7,268 nucleotides of DNA from Bacteroidales bacterium. Its GTDB lineage: Bacteria > Bacteroidota > Bacteroidia > Bacteroidales > DTU049. The stretch covers positions 1 through 7,268 of the forward strand of contig JAHDSP010000056.1 in assembly GCA_018432645.1 (NCBI GenBank). The letters run 5' to 3'. Made by a program: the position numbers and the translations under genes. The notes below the pieces were generated by a model that had not been told where the DNA came from, did no database searches, and saw only the letters and a list, made by a program, of their open reading frames with translations. Each line of letters opens with the position of its first letter. Position 1 is the first letter of the stretch. Below are positions 6,681-7,268 of the stretch, one piece after another.

Positions 6681-6714
6681 CAAAGATAATCATTTTATTC
6701 TTTTCACCTGTCAA
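6681..6714 (-). promoter_or_regulatory. Promoter of the restriction-modification unit
   Basis: On the minus strand TATCTTTG (6688 to 6681) matches the -7 consensus and lies 15 nt before the endonuclease ATG. The upstream TTG is at 6714 to 6712, 23 bp away, a little long. It should drive both genes, since the methyltransferase overlaps the endonuclease. Confidence 0.5.
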
Positions 6715-6725
6715 TATTTTTTGAC
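6710..6725. repeat. GTCAA-N6-TTGAC inverted repeat at the R-M promoter
   Basis: GTCAA (6710-6714) and TTGAC (6721-6725) form an inverted repeat whose proximal half includes the upstream promoter element of the R-M unit. Its place is right for an operator that represses or tunes the promoter, for instance through the methyltransferase or a host factor. With 5-bp arms in AT-rich DNA, chance remains possible. Confidence 0.35.
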
Positions 6726-6802
6726 CATTTCCACTAAGATTTTGATGATAGAAGTTTTACCAAAGTGAATTTGGACGAACGAGTGTAATGAAGTGGGCTC
6801 AA

Positions 6803-7268
6803 TTAGTTCCTGTTTGTTACGTTATCAAAGAAAACTGATGGATAGCAACGGTTTTGCCGTAAGGTAGAAATTCTAAAGAGTTTTGCCTGGAGCCTGTCTA
6901 TTAGTATCTTTATAATTTTTTTCACAATAACTTTTAAAGGTTTAGGTAAATGCAATTTACCTGTAAATTCATACAAATTACTTGCAAATTCATACAAATT
7001 TTTTAATAAAAGCACATATCTATTTTTGATACGATCTTTTAAAGAATTTTGTTTTACTTTTTGAGCAAAAGTAATAGTATCTACAAAACCAACATTTTTA
7101 AAGAATTTTGATTTGTACACTAGATCTCTCACAACTTTTCTCGGACCGCTCCAAAATATGGTGTCGTGAAAAGCTATTATTCCACCATTCACAACTTTAG
7201 GGAACCATAAATCAAAATCTAATTTAACAAATTCATATTCATGTGCTCCATCAATAAAAATAAATTCA
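6803..7268 (-). CDS. SAM-dependent methyltransferase, Methyltransf_24-like (N-terminus off right edge)
   Basis: The frame is open from the right edge to TAA at 6803-6805, giving the last 154 residues. The visible start reads EFIFIDGAHEYEFVKLDFDL, then WFPKVVNGGIIAFHDT and SGPRKVVRDLV with VGFVDTITFAQKV. The FIDGxHxYxxVxxDxxxWxPxVxxGGxxxFHDT pattern is that of class I methyltransferases of the Methyltransf_24 / cephalosporin-hydroxylase-like group, often found in polysaccharide or antibiotic clusters; D and H in IDGAH and FHD would bind metal or SAM. The SAM motif I lies outside the window. An internal GTG at 7192 is in the middle of the domain and is not the start. The last 60 or so residues are a lysine-rich helical tail with a tandem NLYEF repeat, and the final FRISTLRQNRCYPSVFFDN segment looks unlike the rest. 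Substrate unknown. Confidence 0.8.
   Translation of the reverse strand, partial: EFIFIDGAHEYEFVKLDFDLWFPKVVNGGIIAFHDTIFWSGPRKVVRDLVYKSKFFKNVGFVDTITFAQKVKQNSLKDRIKNRYVLLLKNLYEFASNLYEFTGKLHLPKPLKVIVKKIIKILIDRLQAKLFRISTLRQNRCYPSVFFDNVTNRN
6962..7003. repeat. Two-copy 21-bp tandem repeat within the methyltransferase gene
   Basis: Two adjacent 21-bp units (6962-6982 and 6983-7003) agree at 18 of 21 positions and share the core AAATTCATACAAATT. On the minus strand they encode adjacent heptapeptides NLYEFAS and NLYEFTG. The unit is a multiple of three, so the reading frame is kept; this looks like a local duplication in the helical tail. Confidence 0.75.

Noticed and set aside
6848..6860. ACGG-TTTTG-CCGT hairpin in the end of the partial methyltransferase gene
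   Set aside because: Only four pairs and no U-tract; too weak for a terminator.
1..7268. CRISPR array, tRNA or rRNA genes
   Set aside because: No regularly spaced repeats and no tRNA- or rRNA-like conserved stretches were seen on either strand.

Overview
The window is about 7.3 kb of AT-rich bacterial DNA that looks like Bacteroidota. The evidence is a secreted DUF4159 protein overlapping rsmE, an RsmF-like rRNA methyltransferase with a Bacteroidetes-style C-terminal domain, and several promoter candidates of the Bacteroidota type (TTG or TTTG about 19-23 bp before TAnnTTTG). There are no Shine-Dalgarno-like sequences, and most candidate -7 boxes lie only 12-18 nt before a start codon. The species cannot be named from the sequence.

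Left part (1-3098). The window opens inside the 3' end of a transposase-like gene (probably IS1595/ISXO2 type), which ends in an 18-bp perfect palindrome. A promoter just after it drives rsmE (16S rRNA m3U1498 methyltransferase), which overlaps by ATGA with a secreted DUF4159 protein of unknown function. Facing this pair, with only 3 bp between stop codons, is an RsmF-like 5-methylcytosine rRNA methyltransferase on the minus strand. Two ribosomal RNA modification enzymes therefore end tail to tail.

Middle (3099-4876). A 294-bp divergent intergenic region carries promoter candidates in both directions, a possible 32-codon small ORF, and a strong stem-loop (arms 3254-3291) overlapping the end of that ORF. 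This is the least explained stretch of the window and a candidate small transcript or leader. Next is a putative lipoprotein with an alpha/beta-hydrolase (esterase-like) core and a helical C-terminal half. The following 236-bp spacer holds a well-formed plus-strand promoter whose start codon opens only a 7-codon frame before it runs into the end of the next, opposing gene.

Right part (4877-7268). A compact type II restriction-modification unit lies on the minus strand: a PD-(D/E)xK-type endonuclease first, then a beta-class, probably N4-cytosine, DNA methyltransferase that overlaps it by up to 8 bp. They share one promoter upstream of the endonuclease, with a GTCAA-N6-TTGAC inverted repeat at the upstream element. 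The orphan promoter at the left edge and the odd tail of the neighbouring gene at the right edge fit insertion of this unit into older sequence, but do not prove it. The window closes in the C-terminal part of a SAM-dependent methyltransferase of the FkbM/cephalosporin-hydroxylase-like (Methyltransf_24) sort, which runs off the right edge and contains a tandem heptapeptide duplication.

No clearly new system is evident. The most interesting items are the stem-loop/small-ORF region, the orphan promoter beside the restriction-modification unit, and the restriction enzyme pair of unknown specificity.
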